Source of the DNA: Bog-756 sp963769905
Lineage (GTDB): Bacteria; Actinomycetota; Acidimicrobiia; Acidimicrobiales; RAAP-2
Direction of reading: 5' to 3'
Assembly (NCBI GenBank): GCA_963769905.1
Contig: CAVYNG010000002.1
Location: 806,001 to 870,000 of the forward strand
DNA: 64,000 nucleotides
Shown here: positions 7,059 to 15,501 of the stretch, piece by piece
Position numbering within the stretch: position 1 is the first letter of the stretch
Layout of the letters: each line of letters starts with the position of its first letter
The notes under the pieces: generated by a model
Told to the model about the DNA's origin: nothing
Database searches by the model: none
Seen by the model: the letters and a program-made list of their open reading frames with translations, nothing else
Translations under genes and position numbers: made by a program

Positions 7059-8548
7059 GCCCTTCCGATCCGGCCTCTCTGGCCGCGTTGGATCCGCGGC
7101 TCCCCGTGCTGGTCGGAGTCGGGACCGCCTCCGGAGGCGCCGAGGCCGCCGACCTGATGGCTGAAGCGCTGCTCGCGGCCGTCGACGATGCCGGGCGCTC
7201 CTCCGTCGCCGCCGCGATCGACCGAATCGCCGTCCCGCAAGGCACCTGGGCGTATCGCGATCCCGGCCGGCTCGTCGCGGATCGAGTCGGCGCACGCGAC
7301 GCGCGTACCCACCTGGTGGAGCTCGGGATCCCACAACAGGGCCTGATCGACGACGCGCTGCGCTCAGTCCTCGCGGGTCGGTCGGAAGTGGCGGTCGTGG
7401 TCGGCGGCGAGGCGAAGCGGTGGGCACGCGAGTGCGAGCGCGCGGGCGAGCCCGCCGAAACCGAGCAGCTGGACGTCGAACCGGATGTGACACAGCGCCG
7501 GCCGGGGCCGTTGCTCGAACCGGTCGAGGTCGCCCACCGGCTCTGGGATCCGGTCCTCCAATACGCCATGATCGAGAACGCGCTGCGCGCTGCCGACGGT
7601 CAGAGCCTCGCCGAGCACCGTCGCGAAATCGCCGAGCTCTGGGCCGGATTCAACAGTGTGGCTCGATCGAACCCGGCTTCCGCGTTCGGTGCGCCGATGG
7701 ATGCGGACCAGATCGACACGCCTTCGGCGGCCAACCGGCCGCTCGCGTTCCCTTACAACCGGTGGCATGCGAGCCAGTGGACGGTCGATCAGGCCGCGGC
7801 GCTGGTGATCTGCTCGGTCGGCGCGGCCCGGCGCCTCGGTGTGTCCACCGACCGATGGGTCTTCCCGCTGGTGGGAGTCGAGTCGAGCCTCGCAGTGTCA
7901 CTCCTGCGGCGTGGTCGCCTCGACGCGTGGCCGGCCATGGGCGTACTCGGGCGTGCGGCCGGCGAGCGGATCGGTCGCCCGATCTCGGAGGTCGAGCTGC
8001 TAGAGGTGTACAGCTGTTTTCCTGCAGCTGTCCGCGTGCAGCAGCGCGAGCTCGGTCTCGACGCCTCGACGATCCCGACGGTGACCGGGGGGATGGCCTT
8101 CGCCGGTGGTCCGTTCAACAACTTCGTGTTCCAGGGCACCGCAGCGGTCGTCTCGCGACTTCGAGCCGAGCCGACTTCGCTCGGTGCGGTCACCACGGTG
8201 AGCGGCCTTCTGACAAAACCGGGCATCGGTGTGTGGTCGGCCCAGTCCGACGGCTTGCCGCCACTTCTGGCCGACCTCGCTCGCGAGGCCGAGGCGGCGA
8301 CCGGGGTGGTCGACACAGTCGAGACACTGGACGGCTACGCGGGCGCAGGGACCGTCGCCACCTACACCGTGACCTACGACGGCTTCGACCCGGTCCGCAC
8401 CCTGATGCTCTGCGACACCGACGACGGCAGACGGTGCCTCGCGGTCAGCGAAGACCCAGAACTTGCCCGCGACTCGGTCGGCTCCGAACTGGTGGGAGCG
8501 GTCGGTCGGGTCGAAGCCGGTTCGTGCCGGCTCAAGTCCCCGGGTTGA
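7055..8548 (+). CDS. Thiolase-like protein with extra C-terminal domain
   Basis: A 497-residue protein of the thiolase-like (TLP1/SCP2-thiolase-related) group. The N-terminal two-thirds has a thiolase fold (PVLVGVGTASGG, VVGGEAKRW, then VELLEVYSCFPAAVR and GGMAFAGGPFNNF). The C-terminal 100 or so residues resemble the additional beta domain of this group. The canonical catalytic GHP motif reads GGP and no canonical nucleophile-loop Cys is obvious. It may therefore act as a retro-aldolase, carrier or structural protein rather than a true thiolase. The start is GTG 7055, overlapping the DUF4031 stop. Confidence 0.82.
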   Translation: MSPSDPASLAALDPRLPVLVGVGTASGGAEAADLMAEALLAAVDDAGRSSVAAAIDRIAVPQGTWAYRDPGRLVADRVGARDARTHLVELGIPQQGLIDDALRSVLAGRSEVAVVVGGEAKRWARECERAGEPAETEQLDVEPDVTQRRPGPLLEPVEVAHRLWDPVLQYAMIENALRAADGQSLAEHRREIAELWAGFNSVARSNPASAFGAPMDADQIDTPSAANRPLAFPYNRWHASQWTVDQAAALVICSVGAARRLGVSTDRWVFPLVGVESSLAVSLLRRGRLDAWPAMGVLGRAAGERIGRPISEVELLEVYSCFPAAVRVQQRELGLDASTIPTVTGGMAFAGGPFNNFVFQGTAAVVSRLRAEPTSLGAVTTVSGLLTKPGIGVWSAQSDGLPPLLADLAREAEAATGVVDTVETLDGYAGAGTVATYTVTYDGFDPVRTLMLCDTDDGRRCLAVSEDPELARDSVGSELVGAVGRVEAGSCRLKSPG

Positions 8549-8581
8549 CGAACCTGCGGGTCCCGGGGGCCAGCGCCCCGC

Positions 8582-8587
8582 TACCGT
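8582..8587 (+). promoter_or_regulatory. -10-like TACCGT, leaderless start at 8594
   Basis: The hexamer ends 6 bases before the ATG at 8594, so transcription would begin at or next to the start codon. The GAGGGG between them is too close to act as an SD. Confidence 0.45.
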
Positions 8588-8593
8588 GAGGGG

Positions 8594-9028
8594 ATGGCCC
8601 TCGAGATCGACCGGGCGTTCGGATTCGTCCGGCAGCACGATCGCGGTGTGCTGGTGACTCTCAGGCGTGACGGACGGCCCCAACTCTCCAACATCCTCTA
8701 CGTCCCGGGGGAGGCGGACGATCTCTCTGTCCGCATCTCGGTCACCGAGTCACGAGCGAAGACGCGAAACCTGCGCCGCGACCCGAGGGCATCGCTCCAC
8801 GTGACGCGGGATGACTTCTTCGCGTACGTGGTGCTCGACGGCATTGTCGACCTCTCGCCGCCGGCACGGGCGACCGACGACGCGGTCGTCGAGGAGCTCA
8901 TGGACATCTACCGCCGCGCGCAGGGCGAGCATCCCGACTGGGACGAGTTCGCGGAGGCGATGGTGGACGAGCAGCGGGTGGTGGCGAGGCTGTCCGCCAC
9001 GAGCGCCTACGGCATGCTCGGGAGCTGA
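8594..9028 (+). CDS. PPOX-class (split-barrel) F420/FMN-dependent oxidoreductase
   Basis: A 144-residue split-barrel flavin/deazaflavin protein. It has the family N-terminus FVRQHDRGVLVTLRRDGRPQLSN, followed by SRAKTRNLRRDPRASLHV and a beta-rich centre. Family members reduce small molecules or bind F420, FMN or haem, and its substrate is unknown. The size is normal. It sits behind the catabolic operon but appears to have its own leaderless promoter. Confidence 0.88.
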   Translation: MALEIDRAFGFVRQHDRGVLVTLRRDGRPQLSNILYVPGEADDLSVRISVTESRAKTRNLRRDPRASLHVTRDDFFAYVVLDGIVDLSPPARATDDAVVEELMDIYRRAQGEHPDWDEFAEAMVDEQRVVARLSATSAYGMLGS

Positions 9029-9041
9029 GCGGCTCCGGCTC

Positions 9042-9047
9042 TATCCT
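9042..9047 (+). promoter_or_regulatory. -10-like TATCCT, leaderless start at 9053
   Basis: The hexamer ends 5 bases before GTG 9053 (8 before ATG 9056). No SD sequence is present in between. Confidence 0.45.
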
Positions 9048-9052
9048 CGCCG

Positions 9053-9355
9053 GTGATGGTCCTCGAGCATGCGGTCATCTCGGTTCGAACCGGTAGCGGC
9101 CCGGAATTCGAGGCCGCGCTCCAACGAGCACGGCCGATCATCGCGTCGTGCCACGGCTTCGTCTCGCTCGAGCTGCGCCGTGGGGTCGAGAATCCCGACA
9201 GCTACCTCTTGCTGGTCGAATGGGAGTCGCTCGAAGACCACCTGGTCGGGTTCCGCCAGTCGGACGCGTTCCCAAGGTGGCGCGCGGTGATCGGGGAGTA
9301 TTTCGACGGGTCGCCAGCGGTCGACCACTACGAAGGCGTCGACGGGCAGGCCTGA
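9053..9355 (+). CDS. Antibiotic biosynthesis monooxygenase (ABM) domain protein
   Basis: A 100-residue dimeric alpha-beta barrel protein. It shows VLEHAVISVRTGSGPEFEAA, then FVSLELRRGVENPDSYLLLVEW, the typical ABM core, and an F-RWR segment. Such small proteins act as cofactor-free monooxygenases, haem-degrading enzymes or stress proteins, and the role here is not determined. GTG 9053 or ATG 9056 could be the start; spacing to the -10-like hexamer slightly favours 9053. Confidence 0.85.
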   Translation: MMVLEHAVISVRTGSGPEFEAALQRARPIIASCHGFVSLELRRGVENPDSYLLLVEWESLEDHLVGFRQSDAFPRWRAVIGEYFDGSPAVDHYEGVDGQA

Positions 9356-9377
9356 CGACCGGCACTTTCTGAGATCA

Positions 9378-10451
9378 CTACTCGCCGGCGAGCTCCCATG
9401 CGACCCGGAGGTGCTCGGTCAGCTCCTCGAGCGAGGTTCGCGCGTTGAGGCCGCTCGTCGACGGCATCACGTACGCGGGTCGTCCCCCGATACCGTCGGG
9501 CTGAAGACCGGCGATGGCCTTCGGGTCGACGCCGGCCCTCCAGCCGGCGAGCCCGACGAAGCAGACCGCTCGCGGCCGAAGCCACTCCACCAGCCGTTCC
9601 ACCCGCCCATGACCGTGCCGGAACTCAGTGGTGGTGACCTCCGCCGCGGTCCGGGTGGCCCGCTTGACGAAGTCGGTCATGCCGACGCCGTGGTGGATCA
9701 ACGCATCGAGAGGATCTCGGTCCTTTCCAACCACCCCTGCCGCGAGCGCGGCCGGCCAGAACCGATTGCCGGGACGTGCGTAGCCAACTCCCGCGTCGGC
9801 GGAGAAGATCGCGGGGTTGATGCCGCAGACGAGTAGCCGCATACCCGCAGCGACCGTGTCGGCGAGTGTCCGCCCACGCTCCGCACGGAGCCGTATCTCG
9901 TCGCCGTCGACGGTCATCGACCCAGGCTCGACGGTGAACCCTGCTCCGGTCACCACGTCGTCGAGCTGATCGGCACGCCAGCCCGCGAAGAAGCGTCCGC
10001 CAACCGCGTCATCCGGCAGGGTGTCACCCTCATAGCTCCCCTCGAGGAGCTGGATCGTGAGCGGTGCCCCGACTGCCATCGCCCGGTGGAGGTCCCAGAG
10101 GGCGAGAGGGAGCCGGGTCCGTTCGACATGGAGGTGGGTCATCCACGACCAGCCGCCGCGCAGCGAACCGCGGGCGAAAGGCAGCATCTCGATATCGCCG
10201 CGCACGTACATCGCGTCGGGCAGACGTGCCCGGCACGCATCGAGCATGACCTCGGATGCGTCGAGCGCGACGGTCGGTGTTCCGAGGTGGGCCAGGTAAC
10301 GCCCCGCTCCGCAGCCGAGGTCGATGCGCAGGGCGCGCTCGCCGACCCGCTCGGCGAAGTCCTCGGCATCGGCCTTCCGACCGGGCCTCGAGTGGGACGC
10401 AACCCACTCGAGCCCGCGGTCGTCGTAGACGTCGACGGTTGCTCGGTGCAC
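9378..10451 (-). CDS. Methyltransferase-Mug fusion: SAM methyltransferase + mismatch-specific uracil/thymine DNA glycosylase
   Basis: A 357-residue two-domain protein. Residues 1-195 or so form a class I methyltransferase with the SAM-binding motif IDLGCGAGRYL and a motif resembling post-I VALDASEVML. Residues about 205-357 are a Mug/TDG-type glycosylase: LLVCGINPAIFSADAGVGYARPGNRFWPA holds the GINP active-site strand and the NRFW helix. MPSTSGLNAR is the minor-groove insertion loop. The glycosylase would remove U or T from G mismatches; the methyltransferase substrate is unknown. GTG at 10451 is supported by a -10-like hexamer 6 bases upstream. The gene is monocistronic. Confidence 0.9.
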   Translation of the reverse strand: MHRATVDVYDDRGLEWVASHSRPGRKADAEDFAERVGERALRIDLGCGAGRYLAHLGTPTVALDASEVMLDACRARLPDAMYVRGDIEMLPFARGSLRGGWSWMTHLHVERTRLPLALWDLHRAMAVGAPLTIQLLEGSYEGDTLPDDAVGGRFFAGWRADQLDDVVTGAGFTVEPGSMTVDGDEIRLRAERGRTLADTVAAGMRLLVCGINPAIFSADAGVGYARPGNRFWPAALAAGVVGKDRDPLDALIHHGVGMTDFVKRATRTAAEVTTTEFRHGHGRVERLVEWLRPRAVCFVGLAGWRAGVDPKAIAGLQPDGIGGRPAYVMPSTSGLNARTSLEELTEHLRVAWELAGE

Positions 10452-10457
10452 GAGGCG

Positions 10458-10463
10458 ATGGTA
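10458..10463 (-). promoter_or_regulatory. -10-like TACCAT, leaderless start at 10451
   Basis: On the minus strand the hexamer TACCAT ends 6 bases before the GTG of the methyltransferase-Mug gene. Confidence 0.45.
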
Positions 10464-10493
10464 GGCCGTGGGACGGCCGGCTCGGCGAGGTAC

Positions 10494-13163
10494 TCAGGGC
10501 TCGGTGAGAGAAGCGGCGCTGTCGGGTCGATCCGCTCCCCACGCCCGTCCGGGTACGCCGAGGGGGAGCCGTACGATCCAGGTGCATCCGCCTCCCGGCG
10601 TGTCCTCGAGGTCGAGGTCGCCGCCGATGGCCTCGACGAAGCCGCGGGCGACCGCGAGCCCGAGACCCACTCCCACCTGTCCGTCCGGGTCGCCGAGCCG
10701 CTCGAAGGGTTCGAAGATCCGCTCGCGGTCGGCGCGTGGGATCCCCGGGCCGCGGTCGACGACCCGCACGTCGACCCTTCCGGCGATGGTGCCTGCCTCC
10801 ACCCGCAGCGCGCCGCCACCGTGGACCAGCCCGTTGTCGAGCAGGTTGGCGATCGCCCGCTCGAGCAAACCCGGGTCGGTCGAGATCGGAGGAAGGTCGT
10901 CGGCCACGGCGACGGCCACATCGGCGCGACGAGGCCCGAGCGCCTCGACGGCCGTGGTGATGACCTCGCCCACCTGAGTGGGGACCCGCATGACCTCGAC
11001 CGAACCCGTCTCGATCCTGCTCATGTCGAGCAGGTTCTCCACCATCCCGTTCAACCGGTCCGATTCGTCGTCGATGGTGTGCAACAAGGTTCGGGTCTCC
11101 TCGGGACCGAAGGTGAGACGATCGGACAGAAGACTTGACGAAGCCGCCTTGATCGCGGCGAGGGGTGCTCGCAGGTCGTGGCTCACCCCGGCGAGCAGCG
11201 TCGAGCTGAGCCGGTTCGCCCGTGCCAGGGAGCCCGCCTCGGCCGCCTCGGCGTGGAGGCGGTCGCTCTCGAGAGCGGCGGAGAGCTGCGCGGCGAAGGC
11301 AGCCAGCACGTCGCGGTCCTCGGCGGCGAGGCCGGGTCCGCGCAGCAGAAGCACCTCGCGGTCGGTGAGCGGCAGGACGACCGGCGCGTCCTTGGGGTCG
11401 AGCGGTGGGTCCTCTCCCGACGTCGCGACCGGCGCCCAATGGGTCCAGGTGGCCTCCGCCGGTCCTCGTGCTTCGCCGGGTTCCCGCGTCGAGCGCAGGA
11501 CCGCTGCCGAATCGAGATGGAACGCGATCCGCAGCTCATCGAGGAGCGCAGGGAGGGGATTTCCCTCGGGTGAGACGAGGCGGCCCGCGACTCGGGCGAT
11601 GGTTCTCGCGTCGGTCCGCGCACGGACAGCGGCTGCGGTCCGACGTGCGGCGAGGTCGACGAGCACGCTGACCACTCCCGCGGTGACGAGGAACATGGTC
11701 AGCGCCAGGATGTCTCGCGCGTTGCCAATCGTGAAGGTGTGGACGGGGGGCGCGAAGTAGTAGTTGGAGAGGAGGAAGCCGGCAAGGGCCGCCAGCAGAG
11801 CAGGCCACACACCACCGATGGCCGCGACCACGACGACGAGGACCAGATAGGAGCTGAGCGCGGTCGCGAGGCTCGCGTGGTTGCCGGCCGACGTGAGCAC
11901 AAGGGTGAGGAGTGGGAAGCCGACGGCGCCGATGATGAGAGCGGCGACCACTCTGCGAATCGGCAGCGGCGACACGTACTGCCGGCGGTTGATCCGGTGG
12001 CGCGCGGACTCCCGCCTTGACGGGGCGCCGCCCTCGTCGACCTCGCCGTCACCCTGCTCGTTGCGTTCGCGCAGCTCGGCATTCGACTCGGAATCGGTCG
12101 CGATCACATGCACGTCGAGTGAGCCGCCGGCACTACGGATTGCCGAGTTGATCACCGAGCCCTTGAAGAGCTCGTTGAGTCGGTTGCGGTGGGTCGCCCC
12201 CATCACCAGCTGCGTGGCGTTCTCCGCGCGGGCCAACTGGACCAGGGCGGGCGCGACGTCGGTACCGACGACTTCGACGAAACGGCCTCCGAGGTCTTCG
12301 AGGAGAGAGCGATTCTCTGCGAGCCCTTTCGACCCGGGTCCGGTGAGGCTGTCGTCGGTGCGCACGTGCACACCCACCAGCTCGGCCTTGGTGCGCATGG
12401 CCATCCGGGCGGCCCGCCGGATGAGCACTGCACTGCCCTTGGCGCCGGTGATCGACACCACCACCCGCTCTTTGGTCTCCCAAGGACGTCCGATGTTGTG
12501 GCGCTCGCGATAGTCGTTGAGCTCCTCGTCGACCCGGTCCGCCACCCAGAGGAGGGCCAGCTCGCGTAGGGCAGTCAGGTTCCCGGTCCGGAAGTAATTT
12601 CCGAGCGCGGCGTCGATTCGCTCGGGCGGATAGATGTTGCCGTGGGCCATCCGCCGCTGGAGGGCCTCCGGCGCCATGTCGACCAGCTCGACTTGATCCG
12701 CATCGCGTACGACCGGATCGGGCACCGTCTCGTTCTGGGCGACGCCGGTGATCTGCTCGACCACGTCGTTGAGCGATTCGAGGTGCTGGAGGTTGACCGT
12801 CGAGATCACGTTGATCCCCGCGTCGAGCAGGCCCTCGACGTCCTGCCACCGCTTCGCGTGCTTCGAGCCGGGCACATTGGTGTGGGCCAGCTCGTCGACC
12901 AGTACCAGCTGGGGCTTGCGCTCGATGAGACCGTCGACGTCCATCTCCTCGAAGACCTGGCCCCGGTACTCGATCGACCGACGCGGGAAGACCTCGAGAT
13001 CACGGATCTGTGCGTCGGTCTGGGGGCGGTCGTGGTCCTGGACCCAGCCGATCACCACGTCGGTCCCGCGGCCTTTGCGGCGCCAGCCTTCGTTGAGCAT
13101 GGCGTATGTCTTGCCGACCCCGGGGGCCGCGCCGAGGTAGAGCCGGAGCTTCCCTCGGGCCAT
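10494..13163 (-). CDS. kdpD: KdpD, potassium/turgor sensor histidine kinase
   Basis: An 889-residue full-length KdpD, which phosphorylates KdpE when potassium is limiting. Order of domains: KdpD N-terminal domain with Walker-A-like GAAPGVGKT (residues 11-19), a USP domain (to about 365), four membrane helices of the DUF4118 module (about 395-510), a GAF-like region, then HisKA with SHDLRAPL (His near 660). The ATPase domain follows, with N-box NLLDNGLVHGG and G-box GVGLGLAVARGF. It lies 3 bases after kdpE in the order second kinase-kdpE-kdpD. All expected residues of an active kinase are present. Confidence 0.97.
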   Translation of the reverse strand: MARGKLRLYLGAAPGVGKTYAMLNEGWRRKGRGTDVVIGWVQDHDRPQTDAQIRDLEVFPRRSIEYRGQVFEEMDVDGLIERKPQLVLVDELAHTNVPGSKHAKRWQDVEGLLDAGINVISTVNLQHLESLNDVVEQITGVAQNETVPDPVVRDADQVELVDMAPEALQRRMAHGNIYPPERIDAALGNYFRTGNLTALRELALLWVADRVDEELNDYRERHNIGRPWETKERVVVSITGAKGSAVLIRRAARMAMRTKAELVGVHVRTDDSLTGPGSKGLAENRSLLEDLGGRFVEVVGTDVAPALVQLARAENATQLVMGATHRNRLNELFKGSVINSAIRSAGGSLDVHVIATDSESNAELRERNEQGDGEVDEGGAPSRRESARHRINRRQYVSPLPIRRVVAALIIGAVGFPLLTLVLTSAGNHASLATALSSYLVLVVVVAAIGGVWPALLAALAGFLLSNYYFAPPVHTFTIGNARDILALTMFLVTAGVVSVLVDLAARRTAAAVRARTDARTIARVAGRLVSPEGNPLPALLDELRIAFHLDSAAVLRSTREPGEARGPAEATWTHWAPVATSGEDPPLDPKDAPVVLPLTDREVLLLRGPGLAAEDRDVLAAFAAQLSAALESDRLHAEAAEAGSLARANRLSSTLLAGVSHDLRAPLAAIKAASSSLLSDRLTFGPEETRTLLHTIDDESDRLNGMVENLLDMSRIETGSVEVMRVPTQVGEVITTAVEALGPRRADVAVAVADDLPPISTDPGLLERAIANLLDNGLVHGGGALRVEAGTIAGRVDVRVVDRGPGIPRADRERIFEPFERLGDPDGQVGVGLGLAVARGFVEAIGGDLDLEDTPGGGCTWIVRLPLGVPGRAWGADRPDSAASLTEP

Positions 13164-13166
13164 CGG

Positions 13167-13895
13167 TCAGCCTCCTGCTGCCGGTCGGGACTCCTCGGCA
13201 CCGGCCGGTGCGTTTCGTGAGTCGGGATCGAGGCGGTACCCGACGCCGGGTGTGGTCCGGATCATCCCTTCCTCGTCACCCAGTTTGTGGCGTAGCCGGT
13301 GCACGTAGGCGTGCACGTAGTGTGCCTCGCGCCCGTACCCGGGGCCCCAGACCGCGTGCAGGATCATCTGGTGAGTGCAGGTCTTCGGCGAGTGGCGCGC
13401 CAGATAGGAGAGGACCTCGAACTCCTTCGTCGTGAGATCGATCTTCGCGCCGCGGTCCGAAGCCTCGTGGTGGACGAAGTCGAGCTCGAGCTCGCCGACG
13501 GTGAGGGAGGCAGGAGAGGTGTCGGCTGGTTGGCCGGTCCGGTGGCGGATCGCGGTCCGGATCCGTGCCTCGAGCTCGGCCATCCCGAACGGCTTGGTCA
13601 CGTAGTCGTCCGCGCCGCCGTTCAGCGCCGCGACCTTGCGGTCCTCGGTCCCGCTCGCCGACAGGATGATGATCGGCACCTCGCTCCATTCGCGGATACG
13701 CCTGCACACGGCCAGTCCGTCGAGGTCCGGGAGTCCGAGGTCGAGGACCACGATGTCCGGCGAGGCGACCGCCGTCGCCGAGATCCCCTGGGCGCCGTTC
13801 GCCGCGGTCACGACTTCGTGACCCCCCGCCTGCAGGCCGAGCCGCAGCGCACGGAGGAGCGACGGGTCGTCGTCGATGACGAGCACCTTAGCCAT
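13167..13895 (-). CDS. kdpE: KdpE, OmpR-family response regulator
   Basis: A 242-residue response regulator that activates the kdp operon. The receiver domain has the acidic pair in VIDDDPS and phosphoacceptor Asp52 in VVLDLGLPD, with the conserved Lys in VTKPFG. The C-terminal winged-helix domain (TTKEFEVLSYLARHSP, YVHAYVHRLRHKL) binds DNA. A longer reading to 14006 exists, but the ATG at 13895 gives the standard start MAKVLVIDDD. It overlaps the 3' end of the second kinase gene by 8 bases, so the three signalling genes are co-translated. Confidence 0.96.
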   Translation of the reverse strand: MAKVLVIDDDPSLLRALRLGLQAGGHEVVTAANGAQGISATAVASPDIVVLDLGLPDLDGLAVCRRIREWSEVPIIILSASGTEDRKVAALNGGADDYVTKPFGMAELEARIRTAIRHRTGQPADTSPASLTVGELELDFVHHEASDRGAKIDLTTKEFEVLSYLARHSPKTCTHQMILHAVWGPGYGREAHYVHAYVHRLRHKLGDEEGMIRTTPGVGYRLDPDSRNAPAGAEESRPAAGG

Positions 13896-15381
13896 GCGTC
13901 GCACCGACCCCGATGGCCCGGGCCCCGTTCGACGCCGCGGTCGGAAGGGTGAAGACAAAGCGAGAACCCTCCCCGTCGACGTCCTCGACCCAGATCCGCT
14001 CGCCATGGGCCTCGACGAAGGTCTTGGCGATTGCCAGCCCGAGGCCGGTCCGACCTCCCGTGTCGAATCGCACGAAGCGGTCGAACACGATCTCGCGCTC
14101 CTCGGGAGGTATGCCGGGTCCCTCGTCGGTCACCGACACGGCGACACGGTCCCCCCGTACTTCGCCGGCCACGGTGATCACGCTCTCGGGCGGTGCGTGG
14201 CGGTTGGCATTGTCGAGCAGGTTACCGAGCACCTGACCGATGAGAAGCGTGTCGACGTCGACCTCGGGCAACGGTTCAGGGAACTCGGTCGCCACGTCGC
14301 GGTCGCCCAGCGAGGCGTGCAGGGAGCCGACGGCCTCCTTCACCAGTTCCGAGACCGAACGCGGGGCCCGGTGCAGCTCGAGCACGCCGGCGTCGATGCG
14401 GGTCATGTCGAGGAGGCTGGTCACCAGGCGGATCAGCCGGTCGACCTCGACGTCGATCAGCACGTGCAGCTCGTGGACGTCCTGATCGGAGAGCGGCATT
14501 TGCGAATCGACGAGGGTCGAGGACGCCACCTTGACCGTCGCGAGCGGCGTCCGCAGATCGTGGGAGACGGCCCCGACCATCGCATGTCGGAGCCGGTCCA
14601 CCTCCTCGAGGAGCTCGGAGCGGAGCGCCTGGTCGCGGAGCCGGGCCCGCTCGAGTGCCAGCGCCGCGTGGTTGACGAAGGAGCGGAGCAGGACCCGGTC
14701 AGGCTCGGAGTCCGGCATGGACCGCAGAGCGAGCAGGCCGACCGGCTCACCCCCGGCGATGAGCGCGACGGTCTGGAGTTCGTCGGGCGACGCGGACGTG
14801 GTCCCGAGCCCGACCGGCACGCCCGAACGGGGCTCGAGGCCGCCGAGCTCCGCGGCAGTCAGTTCCTCTCCTGCGGACGCGGCGACCCGCAGCGCCTCGC
14901 CGTCGGGGACGAGAAGCGCGACGCCGGGCACCTCGAAGAGGGTCGCCACCGCGCGGACGACCGACTTCAGCAGGTCCTCAGTCGACCGGTCCTCGACCAG
15001 CAGGTCCGAGAGGTCGAGGACCCGCCGGGCCTCGTCGGCCCTCATCCGAGCGTCTCTTCTCGCCGCGTCGAGCCGGGCGACGAGGTTCGCGACGATCGCC
15101 ATCACCAGCGCGTACACGACCAGTGCGACGAGGTTCTCGGGTCGTTCCACCGAAAGACGCCCATACGGCGGGACGAAGAGTAGGTCGAAGAGAAGGAAAC
15201 CGGCGACGACGCTTGCCACCCCGGCGACGGTGCCCCCGACCACTGCGCCGGCGACCACCGGGAGGACCAGCACCAGTGCGGCGGTGGCGATGCTCAGGTG
15301 CGGGCGCAAGGGCACCATCGCGACGCTGGCGCCGACCGCGAGGGCCACTCCGACGACCGTGCCGATCAAGCTCTTTCGCAC
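13888..15381 (-). CDS. Second DUF4118 sensor histidine kinase (short KdpD-like)
   Basis: A 497-residue kinase resembling the C-terminal half of KdpD without its N-terminal KdpD and USP domains. Four membrane helices come first (residues about 5-105), then a coiled segment and a GAF-like domain. HisKA with SHDLRTPL (His near 270) and an ATPase domain with NLLDNANRHAPP and GRTGLGLAIAK follow. It is the first gene of the operon with kdpE and kdpD, so KdpE may receive input from two kinases. GTG 15381 is supported by a -10-like GAGAAT 6 bases upstream. The N-terminal membrane module could sense potassium or turgor separately; this is inference. Confidence 0.9.
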   Translation of the reverse strand: MRKSLIGTVVGVALAVGASVAMVPLRPHLSIATAALVLVLPVVAGAVVGGTVAGVASVVAGFLLFDLLFVPPYGRLSVERPENLVALVVYALVMAIVANLVARLDAARRDARMRADEARRVLDLSDLLVEDRSTEDLLKSVVRAVATLFEVPGVALLVPDGEALRVAASAGEELTAAELGGLEPRSGVPVGLGTTSASPDELQTVALIAGGEPVGLLALRSMPDSEPDRVLLRSFVNHAALALERARLRDQALRSELLEEVDRLRHAMVGAVSHDLRTPLATVKVASSTLVDSQMPLSDQDVHELHVLIDVEVDRLIRLVTSLLDMTRIDAGVLELHRAPRSVSELVKEAVGSLHASLGDRDVATEFPEPLPEVDVDTLLIGQVLGNLLDNANRHAPPESVITVAGEVRGDRVAVSVTDEGPGIPPEEREIVFDRFVRFDTGGRTGLGLAIAKTFVEAHGERIWVEDVDGEGSRFVFTLPTAASNGARAIGVGATHG

Positions 15382-15387
15382 GCGTCC

Positions 15388-15393
15388 ATTCTC
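15388..15393 (-). promoter_or_regulatory. -10-like GAGAAT, leaderless start of kinase-kdpED operon
   Basis: On the minus strand GAGAAT ends 6 bases before GTG 15381. The KdpE-box-like repeats lie 50-100 bp upstream, so this operon could be under the same control as kdpFABC. Confidence 0.35.
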
Positions 15394-15431
15394 ATACGAT
15401 TCGGGCCGAAGGGACGCACCGTCGCACTCCG

Positions 15432-15481
15432 TTGAGGAATTATTGAGAACTCCGAGGCTCCGTTCAGAACGTGTTGAGAAC
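15432..15481 (+). promoter_or_regulatory. Probable KdpE binding region: phased TTGAGAAC repeats
   Basis: Four related octamers are present: TTGAGGAA (15432), TTGAGAAC (15443), TTCAGAAC (15463) and TTGAGAAC (15474). Members of each pair start 11 bp apart, and the middle two are 20 bp apart. Eleven-bp direct repeats are the usual binding mode of OmpR/PhoB-type regulators, the family of KdpE. The last pair would overlap the -35 region of the promoter in front of 15502. Confidence 0.6.
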
Positions 15482-15489
15482 AGGGGGCG

Positions 15490-15495
15490 GATACT
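15490..15495 (+). promoter_or_regulatory. -10-like GATACT for the kdp operon, leaderless start at 15502
   Basis: The hexamer ends 6 bases before ATG 15502 and is preceded by the KdpE-box-like repeats instead of a good -35. This fits an activator-dependent promoter. Confidence 0.45.
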
Positions 15496-15501
15496 CGAAG
15501 C

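Noticed and set aside
15462..15478. AAC-GT-GTT core resembling a KstR box in the kdp promoter
   Set aside because: The outer fixed T and A of TNNAACNNGTTNNA are missing; the bases belong to the 11-bp TTGAGAAC repeat series.
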